Shown in pieces: positions 1 through 6,530 of a stretch of DNA of 22,530 nucleotides (its first letter is position 1; every line of letters starts with the position of its first letter). The DNA lies in contig JABJQE010000163.1 of NCBI GenBank assembly GCA_018663565.1, positions 1-22,530 on the forward strand, given 5' to 3'. The translations under genes were made by a program, and so were the position numbers. The notes under the pieces were generated by a model, which saw nothing but the letters and a program-made list of their open reading frames with translations, was not told where the DNA came from and searched no databases. Origin of the DNA: Phycisphaerae bacterium. GTDB taxonomy: Bacteria; Planctomycetota; Phycisphaerae; Phycisphaerales; SM1A02.

Positions 1-1007
1 AGCAAGGGCTGCTTTGGCACGAGCGTACATGTATTGCGTGTCCCGTGCGTTTCATCTTCTCGAATGACAAGCAGTTGTCCACGCGGAACGCCCAGCGTGG
101 GTGGTGATTTCATGCCAATCTCCAGTTGCCCCGTGCGGTCATCCCCGACTTTTCTCGTGACCGAGTCCGCCCATGCTTCTCGCTGGAGGTCCCAGCTCAC
201 CCAGCATCGCTGCACTCGGTCGAGATACACGCCCTCGTCTGGATTTTCGGCGAATCGGAGATGGCTTGTCACGAGCAGGCCCGGTTCGTCGTCCCCTGCA
301 TTGACTCGACCGCCCTGCGATCGGATGGCCGAGCGTGGTTGCTCGGTGGCATCCAGGGTGCCATAGGCGATTTCTCGGGGTACATCCGACGTTGGATCGT
401 AGACCCGAATCACCATGCTGGTGCCCACAAGGCCACGTAAGTGCTTCTCTGTAAAGGACTTCAGGATGTCTTGCCCGGCCTTGAACTGGTCGTCCACGCT
501 GCCTTTGTCAGCGGCGCGATCGGTCAGTTTGACCGAGCGGAAGACCTGCTCAAATACTGCCCGTTCGTCGGCTTGAGCAGTTGTGACAACACTCAGCACG
601 AGGCATCGATTGAGCGACTGCGGCGCGACGAGCCAGGCGAGGCTCACAGGCTGCCCATTGCTCGCTGTCTCAGCAGTCCATACAGAGGCCATGGGACGAC
701 CCTGGGGTGTTTCCAGGAGGGCGATTGTTGCCGGATCGACTGGCGTTGTGCTAATTCTCGAATCCAAGAGGGTTTGCAGGCAGACCGCGGCATCACTGCC
801 CGGAATCTCCGGGGAGTCGATTTTGAGGCTCCAGGTGGGAGTGGCGGCTCCATCACGGATCATGAAGTGCGATCCGGCATCGCCCGGACGCTGCACGACT
901 GTGGAATGCGGCGGCAGGTTGATGGAGAGGCCGAGTTCATCGCTGATCAGGCGATCGCCAAGTGGTCCGGTAAGCAAGATGATGGGAATCAAGGTGGTGA
1001 TGATCAT
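1..1007 (-). CDS. Exported protein of unknown function, 3' end beyond the left edge
   Basis: An open frame of 335 codons on the - strand starts at the ATG at 1007-1005 and stays open to the window edge, so the C-terminus is missing. The N-terminus (MIITTLIPIILLTGPLGD) looks like a short signal peptide or N-terminal anchor, and the rest is a soluble mixed alpha/beta-looking sequence with only a few cysteines. A TAAGG element lies about 10 nt before the ATG and supports this start. Codon use resembles the neighbours. The gene is divergent from the ribosomal operon and shares a roughly 180 bp spacer with it. I do not recognise a family. An exported protein with a regularly predicted fold is plausible, but no catalytic motif was seen. 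Confidence 0.72.
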   Translation of the reverse strand, partial: MIITTLIPIILLTGPLGDRLISDELGLSINLPPHSTVVQRPGDAGSHFMIRDGAATPTWSLKIDSPEIPGSDAAVCLQTLLDSRISTTPVDPATIALLETPQGRPMASVWTAETASNGQPVSLAWLVAPQSLNRCLVLSVVTTAQADERAVFEQVFRSVKLTDRAADKGSVDDQFKAGQDILKSFTEKHLRGLVGTSMVIRVYDPTSDVPREIAYGTLDATEQPRSAIRSQGGRVNAGDDEPGLLVTSHLRFAENPDEGVYLDRVQRCWVSWDLQREAWADSVTRKVGDDRTGQLEIGMKSPPTLGVPRGQLLVIREDETHGTRNTCTLVPKQPL

Positions 1008-1061
1008 GGTGTGGACCTTAGGAGAAGATGGGAATCCGAGCAAAGGGGCATCCTCGACCCC

Positions 1062-1089
1062 TTGACAGTAGATCGGGGGAGCCTATCAT
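1062..1089 (+). promoter_or_regulatory. Probable sigma70-type promoter of the S10-spc-alpha operon
   Basis: TTGACA at 1062-1067 and TATCAT at 1084-1089 are separated by 16 bp, close to the housekeeping consensus. A start point would fall near 1096, giving a leader of about 95 nt before rpsJ. No comparable promoter was seen inside the operon, which suggests that most transcription of the following 27 genes starts here. Confidence 0.65.
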
Positions 1090-1101
1090 CACCGCTTCGC
1101 C

Positions 1102-1171
1102 CTTGGTTTGTGGACCAAGTGCTTTGTGCTGAAACCCTTGAGAGGATTGGCGGGGCCGCTATCACAGCGGC
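1102..1171 (+). promoter_or_regulatory. Structured 5' leader with two perfect hairpins ahead of rpsJ
   Basis: The presumed untranslated leader contains CTTGGT/ACCAAG (1102-1107 with 1114-1119, 6-nt loop) and GCCGCT/AGCGGC (1155-1160 with 1166-1171, loop ATCAC). The second hairpin ends 18 nt before the rpsJ ATG, and the stretch between has no strong Shine-Dalgarno sequence. S10 operons in other bacteria are controlled through leader RNA that binds L4. The structure here could do the same, but no resemblance to a known L4 site was established. Confidence 0.45.
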
Positions 1172-1189
1172 ACGTCAGTAGAGTTGACT

Positions 1190-1489
1190 ATGAAGATTCG
1201 CATCCGAATGGAAGCCTATGACCATCAAGCGCTCGATGCATCGGCGCGCGAGATTGTCGACCATGCGAAACGCACAGGCGCACGCGTGAGTGGTCCGGTA
1301 CCACTGCCAACACGACGCGAGATCTACACGGTCAACCGTTCAACATTTGTGAACAAGAAGTCGCGAGAGCAGTTCGAGATCCGAACGCACAAGCGAATCA
1401 TCGATATTTCTGACCCCACCCCAAGCACCGTCGACGCGCTCAACCGGCTTGTCGTTCCTGCTGGCGTGTTTGTGAAGATCAAGGCCTGA
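1190..1489 (+). CDS. rpsJ: 30S ribosomal protein S10
   Basis: Ninety-nine residues with the S10 core: KIRIRMEAYDHQ at the start, AKRTGARVSGPVPLPTR in the middle, then FEIRTHKRIIDI and TPSTVDALNRL. S10 sits in the 30S head and also acts in antitermination as NusE. The ATG at 1190 is chosen because it begins directly with the conserved KIRIR segment. A TTG two codons upstream is also in frame. The ribosome binding site is weak (AGAG), with a hairpin just upstream. It is the first gene of the operon, 17 nt ahead of rplC. Confidence 0.97.
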   Translation: MKIRIRMEAYDHQALDASAREIVDHAKRTGARVSGPVPLPTRREIYTVNRSTFVNKKSREQFEIRTHKRIIDISDPTPSTVDALNRLVVPAGVFVKIKA

Positions 1490-1506
1490 GTGGGACGGAC
1501 ACGAAG

Positions 1507-2178
1507 ATGACACAAGCATTACTTGGAACGAAACTCGGCATGACCCGTTGGTTCATGGAAGACGGCACGAACGTGCCAGTCACTGTGATTCAAGCTGGGC
1601 CCTGTGTTGTGACACAGGTCAAGACCGAAGAGACCGACGGCTACGATGCTGTGCAGATTGGCTACGGCGACATTCAAGCTCGCCGCAGCACGATGCCAGT
1701 CATTGGCCACGACCACAAGGCTGGAAGTGCTCCGCTCAGGGCTCACCGTGAAATTCGCGGCGAGGCTGATGTTGAACTCGGCGATCACATCGACGTAAGC
1801 ACCTTTGAGGGTGTGATGTTTGTTGATGTACTTGGCCGCAGCAAGGGTAAGGGCTTCCAGGGTGGCATGAAGCGTCACAACTTCCGTGGACTCGAAGCCT
1901 CACACGGCGTAAAGCGTCGTCACCGTTCACCCGGTTCAATCAACGGCCACGCGACCAATCTTGGTACCGGCCCGAAGATCAAGAAGGGCAAGCGAATGGC
2001 TGGCCACATGGGCGATGTCAATGTGACAAATCGTTCGATGAAAGTCATCTCGATTGACACTGACAAAAATCTCCTTGTGGTCAAGGGCACCGTGCCCGGC
2101 CCCATCGGTGCACCAGTCATGGTTCGCACCGCTGTACGTATCAACAAACAAAAAGCGAGGGTTGCCAAGGCGGGCTGA
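1507..2178 (+). CDS. rplC: 50S ribosomal protein L3
   Basis: A protein of 223 residues opening with the L3 signature LLGTKLGMTRWF and carrying the conserved central block GKGFQGGMKRHNFRG (about residues 118-132), then GSINGHATNLGTGPKIKKGKRMAGHMG, whose extended loop approaches the peptidyl transferase centre. L3 is an early assembly protein of the large subunit. The length is normal. The stop codon TGA lies inside the tetraloop of a hairpin (2169-2186), and an unusually long 195-nt spacer follows before rplD. Confidence 0.98.
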   Translation: MTQALLGTKLGMTRWFMEDGTNVPVTVIQAGPCVVTQVKTEETDGYDAVQIGYGDIQARRSTMPVIGHDHKAGSAPLRAHREIRGEADVELGDHIDVSTFEGVMFVDVLGRSKGKGFQGGMKRHNFRGLEASHGVKRRHRSPGSINGHATNLGTGPKIKKGKRMAGHMGDVNVTNRSMKVISIDTDKNLLVVKGTVPGPIGAPVMVRTAVRINKQKARVAKAG

Positions 2179-2186
2179 TGCTCGTC
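2169..2186 (+). promoter_or_regulatory. Stop-codon hairpin at the end of rplC
   Basis: GGCGGGC (2169-2175) pairs with GCTCGTC (2180-2186) in seven consecutive pairs, two of them G-U. The loop is TGAT, so the rplC stop codon (2176-2178) is exposed in the loop. No U-tract follows, so this is not a typical intrinsic terminator. The same geometry recurs at rplX. Confidence 0.5.
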
Positions 2187-2373
2187 ACAACTAGATTCGC
2201 TTCCTTGTGAATTGAGTCTGGACAACCCGAAACAAACGCCGAGTCGCGTTTCTACCTCCCACCCCCGAAGGCCTTTCATAGGAACCACGGGTGGGGCCAC
2301 CTGAAAGGGTGATCCGAAGCATGTGGAGGAGAATCAGGCGAAAACGGTCTTCGGACCACAGGTGTAATTACTC
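2187..2373 (+). promoter_or_regulatory. Structured spacer upstream of rplD, candidate cis-regulatory RNA
   Basis: This non-coding stretch is far longer than the other spacers of the operon. It contains a hairpin with outer stem CCTTTCA/TGAAAGG (2272-2278 with 2302-2308) enclosing a smaller GGTG/CACC stem, and a C(UUCG)G-capped hairpin GGTC-TTCG-GACC (2346-2357) placed a few bases before the rplD ribosome binding site AGGTG (2360-2364). L4 is the classical autoregulator of S10 operons, so a translational control element directly ahead of rplD is plausible. I see no open frame or convincing promoter in it. Confidence 0.45.
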
Positions 2374-3021
2374 ATGATTGATCTACCCGTACTGGACAAA
2401 TCAGGCAAGCAGGTTGACTCCCTTGCCATCGACGAAGCAGCCCTCGGAAACGAGGTCCGCCCAGACCTGCTGAAGCAGGCCTACGTCATGTATCACGCGA
2501 ACCGTCGACAGGGCTCCGCTCGAACAAAGAGCCGGGGCATGGTCAAAGGTTCCACCCGGAAGTTGTATCGCCAGAAAGGCACCGGCAACGCTCGTGTTGG
2601 CAACGCCCGCACGGTTGTTCGTAAGGGTGGTGGTGTTGCATTCGCTAAGACAAAGAAGACCGAGACATTCCGCAAGCGAATGCCGACCGCCATGCGGCGT
2701 CTGGCCAATCGCAATGCGATGCTCGCCAAGCTCGTGGACGGCGAAGTGAAGTGCGTTGACGCACTTGACTTTGACAAGCCACGGACCGCCGAGATGAAGG
2801 TCGTACTGAAATCGTGTGGCATCAACCGAACCTGCCTGGTCGCGCTCAGCGAAGACAACCGAAACGCAGCGCTTTCGGCTCGAAATCTTGAGCATGTCGA
2901 CATTATTCGAATTGACCAATTGAACGTGTTTGAACTGCTCAATCACCGGTTCTTACTCGTTGACCGTGCCTCAATGCAGGCCTGGCTCGACGGGTTCACT
3001 GGTGACAAGGAGGCCGCGTGA
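2374..3021 (+). CDS. rplD: 50S ribosomal protein L4
   Basis: A protein of 215 residues with the L4 core QGSARTKSRGMVKGSTRKLYRQKGTGNARVG, which forms the extended loop lining the exit tunnel, followed by the Rossmann-like C-terminal half (VALSEDNRNAALSARNLEHVDII). L4 binds 23S rRNA early and in other bacteria also represses its own operon. The start at 2374 has AGGTG nine bases upstream. The stop TGA (3019-3021) overlaps the rplW ATG by one base, so the two are translationally coupled. It is the only r-protein gene here preceded by a long structured spacer. Confidence 0.97.
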   Translation: MIDLPVLDKSGKQVDSLAIDEAALGNEVRPDLLKQAYVMYHANRRQGSARTKSRGMVKGSTRKLYRQKGTGNARVGNARTVVRKGGGVAFAKTKKTETFRKRMPTAMRRLANRNAMLAKLVDGEVKCVDALDFDKPRTAEMKVVLKSCGINRTCLVALSEDNRNAALSARNLEHVDIIRIDQLNVFELLNHRFLLVDRASMQAWLDGFTGDKEAA

Positions 3022-3299
3022 TGCGATCGACTGATGTAATTCGGCGTCCGATCGTGACCGAGAAGTCCACTTGGGAGGCTTCCGAGCACAACCGGTACGC
3101 ATTTGAAATCGACAAGTTGGCCAACAAGCCTCATGTGCAGGCCGCCGTTGAAGATTTGTACGGCGTGCGTGTTCTCTCTGTGGCGATCCAGAATCGGAAG
3201 GGCCAGATGCGTCGAAACAAGTTCGGTCAATGGAAGACCAAGGATGTCAAGCGAGCGATCGTCAAGATCCACGCCGATGACCGAATCGAGCTGATCTGA
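3021..3299 (+). CDS. rplW: 50S ribosomal protein L23
   Basis: Ninety-two residues beginning MRSTDVIRRPIVTEKS, the standard L23 opening, then YAFEIDKLANKPHVQAAVEDLYGVRVLSV and a basic loop (RKGQMRRNKFGQ). L23 lies at the tunnel exit and is the docking site for trigger factor and SRP. The ATG at 3021 overlaps the rplD stop and has a full AAGGAGG ribosome binding site seven bases upstream, inside rplD. A GTG one codon earlier is less likely. The stop codon lies in the stem of a small hairpin. Confidence 0.97.
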   Translation: MRSTDVIRRPIVTEKSTWEASEHNRYAFEIDKLANKPHVQAAVEDLYGVRVLSVAIQNRKGQMRRNKFGQWKTKDVKRAIVKIHADDRIELI

Positions 3300-3308
3300 G
3301 CACCTCAG
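3296..3308 (+). promoter_or_regulatory. Stop-codon hairpin at the end of rplW
   Basis: CTGAG (3296-3300) pairs with CTCAG (3304-3308) around a CAC loop. The rplW stop TGA (3297-3299) is in the left arm, and the right arm runs into the AGGAAA ribosome binding site of rplB. The fold could therefore link rplW termination to rplB initiation. Confidence 0.4.
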
Positions 3309-3318
3309 GAAACGAACC

Positions 3319-4173
3319 ATGCCTATTCGCAAGTACAAGCCAACGACTCCAGGACGACGCAACGCCTCCGTGAACACACACGCCGAGGTCACAAAGCGAA
3401 CGCCTGAAAAGTCATTGCTCCGCCCGCTCAATAAGAAGGGTGGTCGGAATAACCAAGGCAAGATTACCGTGCAAGGTCGCGGTGGTGGCCACAAGCGTCG
3501 ATACCGAGTCATCGACTTCAAACGGACGAAGGACGATATGGCCGCCAAGGTCATCGGGATCGAATACGACCCGAACCGTTCGTGCCATATTGCATTGGTT
3601 GAGTACGAAGACGGTGACCGCCGGTACATCCTCGCCCCAGTCGGGCTTGAGGATGGCGGCTCGGTGCTCAGCAGCGCTTCGGCCATCGAGCCAAATCCAG
3701 GCTGCTGCATGCCGATTGAATTTATCCCGACTAGCTTGACGCTTCACGCGGTCGAGTTTGAACCGGGTAAGGGTGCCAAGATCTGTCGCTCGGCAGGTGT
3801 CGGTGCTCGACTGACCAATAGAGAAGGCCAATGGGCGACGTTGGTATTGCCATCAGGTGAAATACGCCAGGTGTCAATTCACTGTCGCGCCACCATCGGC
3901 CAAGTTGGCAACACTGACCACCAGTTGGTGAAGCTCGGGAAAGCTGGTCGCAACCGCTGGCTCGGACGTCGTCCGAAAGTCCGTGGCATGGCGATGAGCC
4001 ATCATGACCATCCGCTTGGCGGTGGTGAGGGACGCAGTAAGGGTGGCCGTGAGCCAGCAAGTGCGTCAGGAACGAAATCAAAGGGTGGACGCACGCGGCA
4101 GCGCGGCAAGGCGTCCGATGCACGCATTCTGCGGCGACGCAAGAGCCGGCGTTACGGCCAGCTGAAGCTCTGA
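3319..4173 (+). CDS. rplB: 50S ribosomal protein L2
   Basis: A protein of 284 residues with all L2 landmarks: the N-terminal KYKPTTPGRRN, GGRNNQGKITVQGRGGGHKRRYR, IEYDPNRSCHIALVEYEDG, RYILAP, and the SH3-like C-terminal part ending in the basic tail RRRKSRR. L2 is essential for peptidyl transferase activity and subunit joining. The loop at residues 228-238 reads SHHDHPLGGGE. The histidine equivalent to E. coli His229 is present (residue 231), but the next histidine of the usual DHPHGGG is Leu (residue 233). The segment after it (GGREPASASGTKSKGG) lacks the common HPVTPWG. Start ATG with AGGAAA upstream. Confidence 0.98.
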   Translation: MPIRKYKPTTPGRRNASVNTHAEVTKRTPEKSLLRPLNKKGGRNNQGKITVQGRGGGHKRRYRVIDFKRTKDDMAAKVIGIEYDPNRSCHIALVEYEDGDRRYILAPVGLEDGGSVLSSASAIEPNPGCCMPIEFIPTSLTLHAVEFEPGKGAKICRSAGVGARLTNREGQWATLVLPSGEIRQVSIHCRATIGQVGNTDHQLVKLGKAGRNRWLGRRPKVRGMAMSHHDHPLGGGEGRSKGGREPASASGTKSKGGRTRQRGKASDARILRRRKSRRYGQLKL

Positions 4174-4187
4174 CGGAGATTATCGAG

Positions 4188-4472
4188 ATGGGACGCTCAC
4201 TCAAGAAGGGCCCGTACGTGGACGAGAAGCTATACCGCAAGGTTATGGTTCAGTCCGAAGCTGGCGGTGCCAAACGACCGATCAAGACATGGGCTCGCTC
4301 ATGCACGATTGTGCCTGAGTTCGTTGGACACACGTTCAAGGTTCACAACGGCCGTCAGTTTCCTGACGTCTTCGTGACCGAGGATATGGTTGGCCACAAG
4401 CTCGGCGAGTTCTCCCTTACGCGGAACTTCCGCGGACACACCAACAAGAAGGAGGGTCTCAAGTCCGGCTGA
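4188..4472 (+). CDS. rpsS: 30S ribosomal protein S19
   Basis: Ninety-four residues with the near-invariant opening MGRSLKKGPYVDEKL, then IKTWARSCTIVPEFVGHTFKVHNGRQFPDVFVTEDMVGHKLGEF and a C-terminal RNFRGH segment. S19 binds 16S rRNA in the 30S head with S13 and contacts the A-site region. A GGAG ribosome binding site precedes the ATG by nine bases. The stop codon lies in the loop of a perfect hairpin. Confidence 0.98.
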   Translation: MGRSLKKGPYVDEKLYRKVMVQSEAGGAKRPIKTWARSCTIVPEFVGHTFKVHNGRQFPDVFVTEDMVGHKLGEFSLTRNFRGHTNKKEGLKSG

Positions 4473-4477
4473 CCGGA
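4464..4477 (+). promoter_or_regulatory. Stop-codon hairpin at the end of rpsS
   Basis: TCCGG (4464-4468) pairs with CCGGA (4473-4477) around the loop CTGA, so the rpsS stop TGA (4470-4472) is in the loop. An outer G-U pair can extend the stem. No U-tract follows. Confidence 0.5.
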
Positions 4478-4494
4478 TGATGTAGACATTCCAC

Positions 4495-4827
4495 ATGACA
4501 CATCAAGCAAGCCATCGATTCGCCCGTATCGCTCCACGCAAGGCCCGCCTTGTCGCGGACTTGATTCGTGGTATGCGAATTGATGAAGCCATGAACGAGT
4601 TGCAATTCTCCAAGAAACGAGCGGCCTGGTATCTCAAGGCGGTTCTCAAGAGCGCGATTGCCAATGCTGAAGAGCGAGACGCCGATGTCTCCACTCTCTT
4701 CATCTCGGAATCACGCGTCGATGAGGGACCGACGATCAAGAGATTCCAGCCCAAAGACCGCGGTCGGGCTCATCCGATTCGCAAGCGGACGTGTCACCTG
4801 CACATCGTCCTGAACGAGAGAGGCTGA
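4495..4827 (+). CDS. rplV: 50S ribosomal protein L22
   Basis: A protein of 110 residues with the L22 core: RIAPRKARLVADLIRGM, KKRAAWYLKAVLKSAIANAEE, and the tunnel hairpin region VDEGPTIKRFQPKDRGRAHPIRKRTCHL. L22 forms part of the exit tunnel constriction and is the site of macrolide-resistance changes elsewhere. The beta-hairpin loop looks normal in length. The rpsC start follows after three bases, so the two genes are probably translationally coupled. Confidence 0.97.
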   Translation: MTHQASHRFARIAPRKARLVADLIRGMRIDEAMNELQFSKKRAAWYLKAVLKSAIANAEERDADVSTLFISESRVDEGPTIKRFQPKDRGRAHPIRKRTCHLHIVLNERG

Positions 4828-4830
4828 TCG

Positions 4831-5535
4831 ATGGGACAAAAGGTTCATCCATTCGGATTCCGAGTAGGTATCACTGAGGCGCATAAGTCTCGTTGGTACG
4901 CACCAAAGGCACTCTTTGGTGAGTTGCTCGTCGAAGACTTCAAGATTCGTGAGTTTGTTGACAAACAGCTCAATCGGACGCCGCCCTTTGCGGCCGTCTC
5001 GGATATCTATCTCGAGCGGACACGCGAAGAGTTGACGGTCATCGTCAAGACTGCGCGTCCAGGCTTGGTCATCGGCCCCAAGGGTGCCGAGATCGACAAG
5101 CTCTCGGCACAGCTTCAGGCCATGACTGGCCGAAAGGTGTCCGTGAAGATCGTCGAGATTAGAAGCCCCGACACAGATGCTTCGCTAGTTGCTGAGGCGA
5201 TCGCCGAGCAAATGAAGAAGCGTTCCAACTTCCGTCGCCTGCTGAAGCAGCGATGTGAGTCTGCCATCCAGGCTGGTGCGAAGGGTGTTCGCATCCAAGT
5301 GTCTGGTCGTCTTGGTGGCGCAGAAATGTCTCGCAAGTTTGTCACACGTGAGGGCTCTATTCCGCTCTCCACGCTTCAGGCGAATGTTGACTATGCGAGT
5401 GTTACGAGCTTTACGACCTACGGCGCAATCGGCGTCAAGGTCTGGATCTACAAGGGCATGTTTACCGACGGCGAAGAGGATCAAACCGAATCGAAGGCCG
5501 CTGGTGCTCGTGCTCGTGCAAGAGGTCGTCGCTGA
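4831..5535 (+). CDS. rpsC: 30S ribosomal protein S3
   Basis: A protein of 234 residues beginning MGQKVHPFGFRVGI, with a type II KH domain carrying the GxxG loop in LVIGPKGAEID (about residues 80-90), and the C-terminal S3 domain RRLLKQRCESAIQAGAKGVRIQVSGRLGGAEMSR and TTYGAIGVKVWIYKG. S3 lines the mRNA entry channel and contributes to helicase activity. The tail is basic and Ala/Arg-rich (AGARARARGRR). The stop codon lies in the stem of a 6-bp hairpin. Confidence 0.98.
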   Translation: MGQKVHPFGFRVGITEAHKSRWYAPKALFGELLVEDFKIREFVDKQLNRTPPFAAVSDIYLERTREELTVIVKTARPGLVIGPKGAEIDKLSAQLQAMTGRKVSVKIVEIRSPDTDASLVAEAIAEQMKKRSNFRRLLKQRCESAIQAGAKGVRIQVSGRLGGAEMSRKFVTREGSIPLSTLQANVDYASVTSFTTYGAIGVKVWIYKGMFTDGEEDQTESKAAGARARARGRR

Positions 5536-5546
5536 GCCCTGCTCAG
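5532..5546 (+). promoter_or_regulatory. Stop-codon hairpin at the end of rpsC
   Basis: CTGAGC (5532-5537) pairs perfectly with GCTCAG (5541-5546) around a CCT loop. The rpsC stop TGA (5533-5535) is in the left arm. The hairpin ends just before the GAGGAG ribosome binding site of rplP. Confidence 0.5.
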
Positions 5547-5563
5547 TTTGAGGAGAACGTCCG

Positions 5564-5983
5564 ATGCCACGGATGCCAAAACGAGTCAAGTTCCGCAAGC
5601 AGATGCGTGGAAAGTTGCAGGCCAAGGCCTGCCGCGCCAACTACATTGCTTTCGGCGAATACGGACTGCAGGCCCTCGAGCCACACTGGGTAAGCGCCCG
5701 GCAAATCGAGGCCGGTCGAATTGCGGCGCAGCATTACTTACGTCGCGAGGGCAAGGTCACTATTCGAGTCTTCCCCGATAAGCCAATTTCGAAGAAGCCG
5801 CTTGAAACTCGAATGGGTAAAGGCAAGGCCGAAGTCGACTATTGGGCAGCACGCGTCCGCGCGGGAACAGTGCTGTATGAAATCTCCGGTGTACCGGAGG
5901 ACATGGCCCGTCAAGCGATGGCCCGTATTGCGTGCAAGATGCCGGTTCGATGCCGCTTCGTTGGAAAGAGGCTTTCGGTCTGA
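5564..5983 (+). CDS. rplP: 50S ribosomal protein L16
   Basis: A protein of 139 residues with L16 hallmarks: MPRMPKRVKFRKQMRGK at the start, FGEYGLQALEPHWVSARQIEAGRIAAQHYLRREGKV, FPDKPISKKPLETRMGKGKAEVDYWAARV, and IACKMPVRCRF near the end. L16 organises the A-site tRNA binding region of the 50S subunit. Length and start are normal, with GAGGAG upstream of the ATG. A weaker GGTC/GACC pairing (5977-5980 with 5988-5991) encloses the stop codon. Confidence 0.98.
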   Translation: MPRMPKRVKFRKQMRGKLQAKACRANYIAFGEYGLQALEPHWVSARQIEAGRIAAQHYLRREGKVTIRVFPDKPISKKPLETRMGKGKAEVDYWAARVRAGTVLYEISGVPEDMARQAMARIACKMPVRCRFVGKRLSV

Positions 5984-6004
5984 TTGCGACCTGGAGATGA
6001 ACAC

Positions 6005-6211
6005 ATGAAACCACATGAAGTCAAAAAACTTGGAGATGACGAAATCGACATCGAGGTCGCAAGCCTCCGTCGCCATCTCTTTGATCTGCGTTGCCAGACG
6101 GTGACGGAGAAGATTCAGAACACTGCCCGGTTCGGCAAAGTCAAACGTGATATTGCCCGGCTGCTTACTGAGAAGCGTGCGCGACATACCGTTGCCACGC
6201 AAGATGCTTGA
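6005..6211 (+). CDS. rpmC: 50S ribosomal protein L29
   Basis: Sixty-eight residues, mostly helical, with the L29 pattern MKPHEVKKLGDDEI, LRRHLFDLRCQTVTEKIQNTARFGKVKRDIARLLTEKRAR. L29 sits beside L23 at the tunnel exit. The ATG at 6005 has GGAG about nine bases upstream. An in-frame TTG seven codons earlier would place non-conserved residues at the N-terminus and is rejected. A 4-bp CAAG/CTTG pairing overlaps the end of the gene. Confidence 0.95.
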   Translation: MKPHEVKKLGDDEIDIEVASLRRHLFDLRCQTVTEKIQNTARFGKVKRDIARLLTEKRARHTVATQDA

Positions 6212-6226
6212 TCGGAGACGAATGAC

Positions 6227-6511
6227 GTGAGCCACCTCAAGGACATCAAGGTCTCTGACACCGCACCTCGCCGCATTGGCGTCGTGGCTGCGGCCAAACG
6301 TGACAAATCCTGCCGTGTATCAATTGACTATATGACACGGCATCCCAAGTACGGCAAGTACACCCGGCAGCGGACCACCTTGCACGTACACGATGAAAAC
6401 AACGCGGCGAAAGTCGGCGATCGAGTAGAGATTGCCGAATGTCGACCGATTTCCAAGACCAAGTCGTGGGTCCTGCTTCGCGTAGTCGATCAGGCCGCCG
6501 CAACCGAGTGA
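6227..6511 (+). CDS. rpsQ: 30S ribosomal protein S17, GTG start
   Basis: Ninety-four residues with an OB-fold S17 core: RRIGVVAAAKRDKSCRVSIDYMTRHPKYGKYTRQRTTLHVHDENN, then VGDRVEIAECRPISKTKSWVLLRVV. S17 binds helix 11 of 16S rRNA. The start is GTG at 6227. The nearby ATG at 6222 is in another frame and would give only Met-Thr before a TGA that overlaps the GTG. GGAG at 6214-6217 is correctly spaced for the GTG. The short C-terminal AAATE extension is of ordinary size. Confidence 0.95.
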   Translation: MSHLKDIKVSDTAPRRIGVVAAAKRDKSCRVSIDYMTRHPKYGKYTRQRTTLHVHDENNAAKVGDRVEIAECRPISKTKSWVLLRVVDQAAATE

Positions 6512-6530
6512 TTGGAAGAGAGACCAAGAG

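Noticed and set aside
441..1181. A 246-codon + strand frame (and overlapping ones at 34-440 and 583-1065)
   Set aside because: It is the shadow of the - strand gene at 1-1007, which has a better start, a signal-peptide-like N-terminus and normal codon use; the + frame also runs over the operon promoter.
2943..3710. A 255-codon - strand frame
   Set aside because: Antisense to rplW and rplB, both certain; the translation has no coherent protein character.
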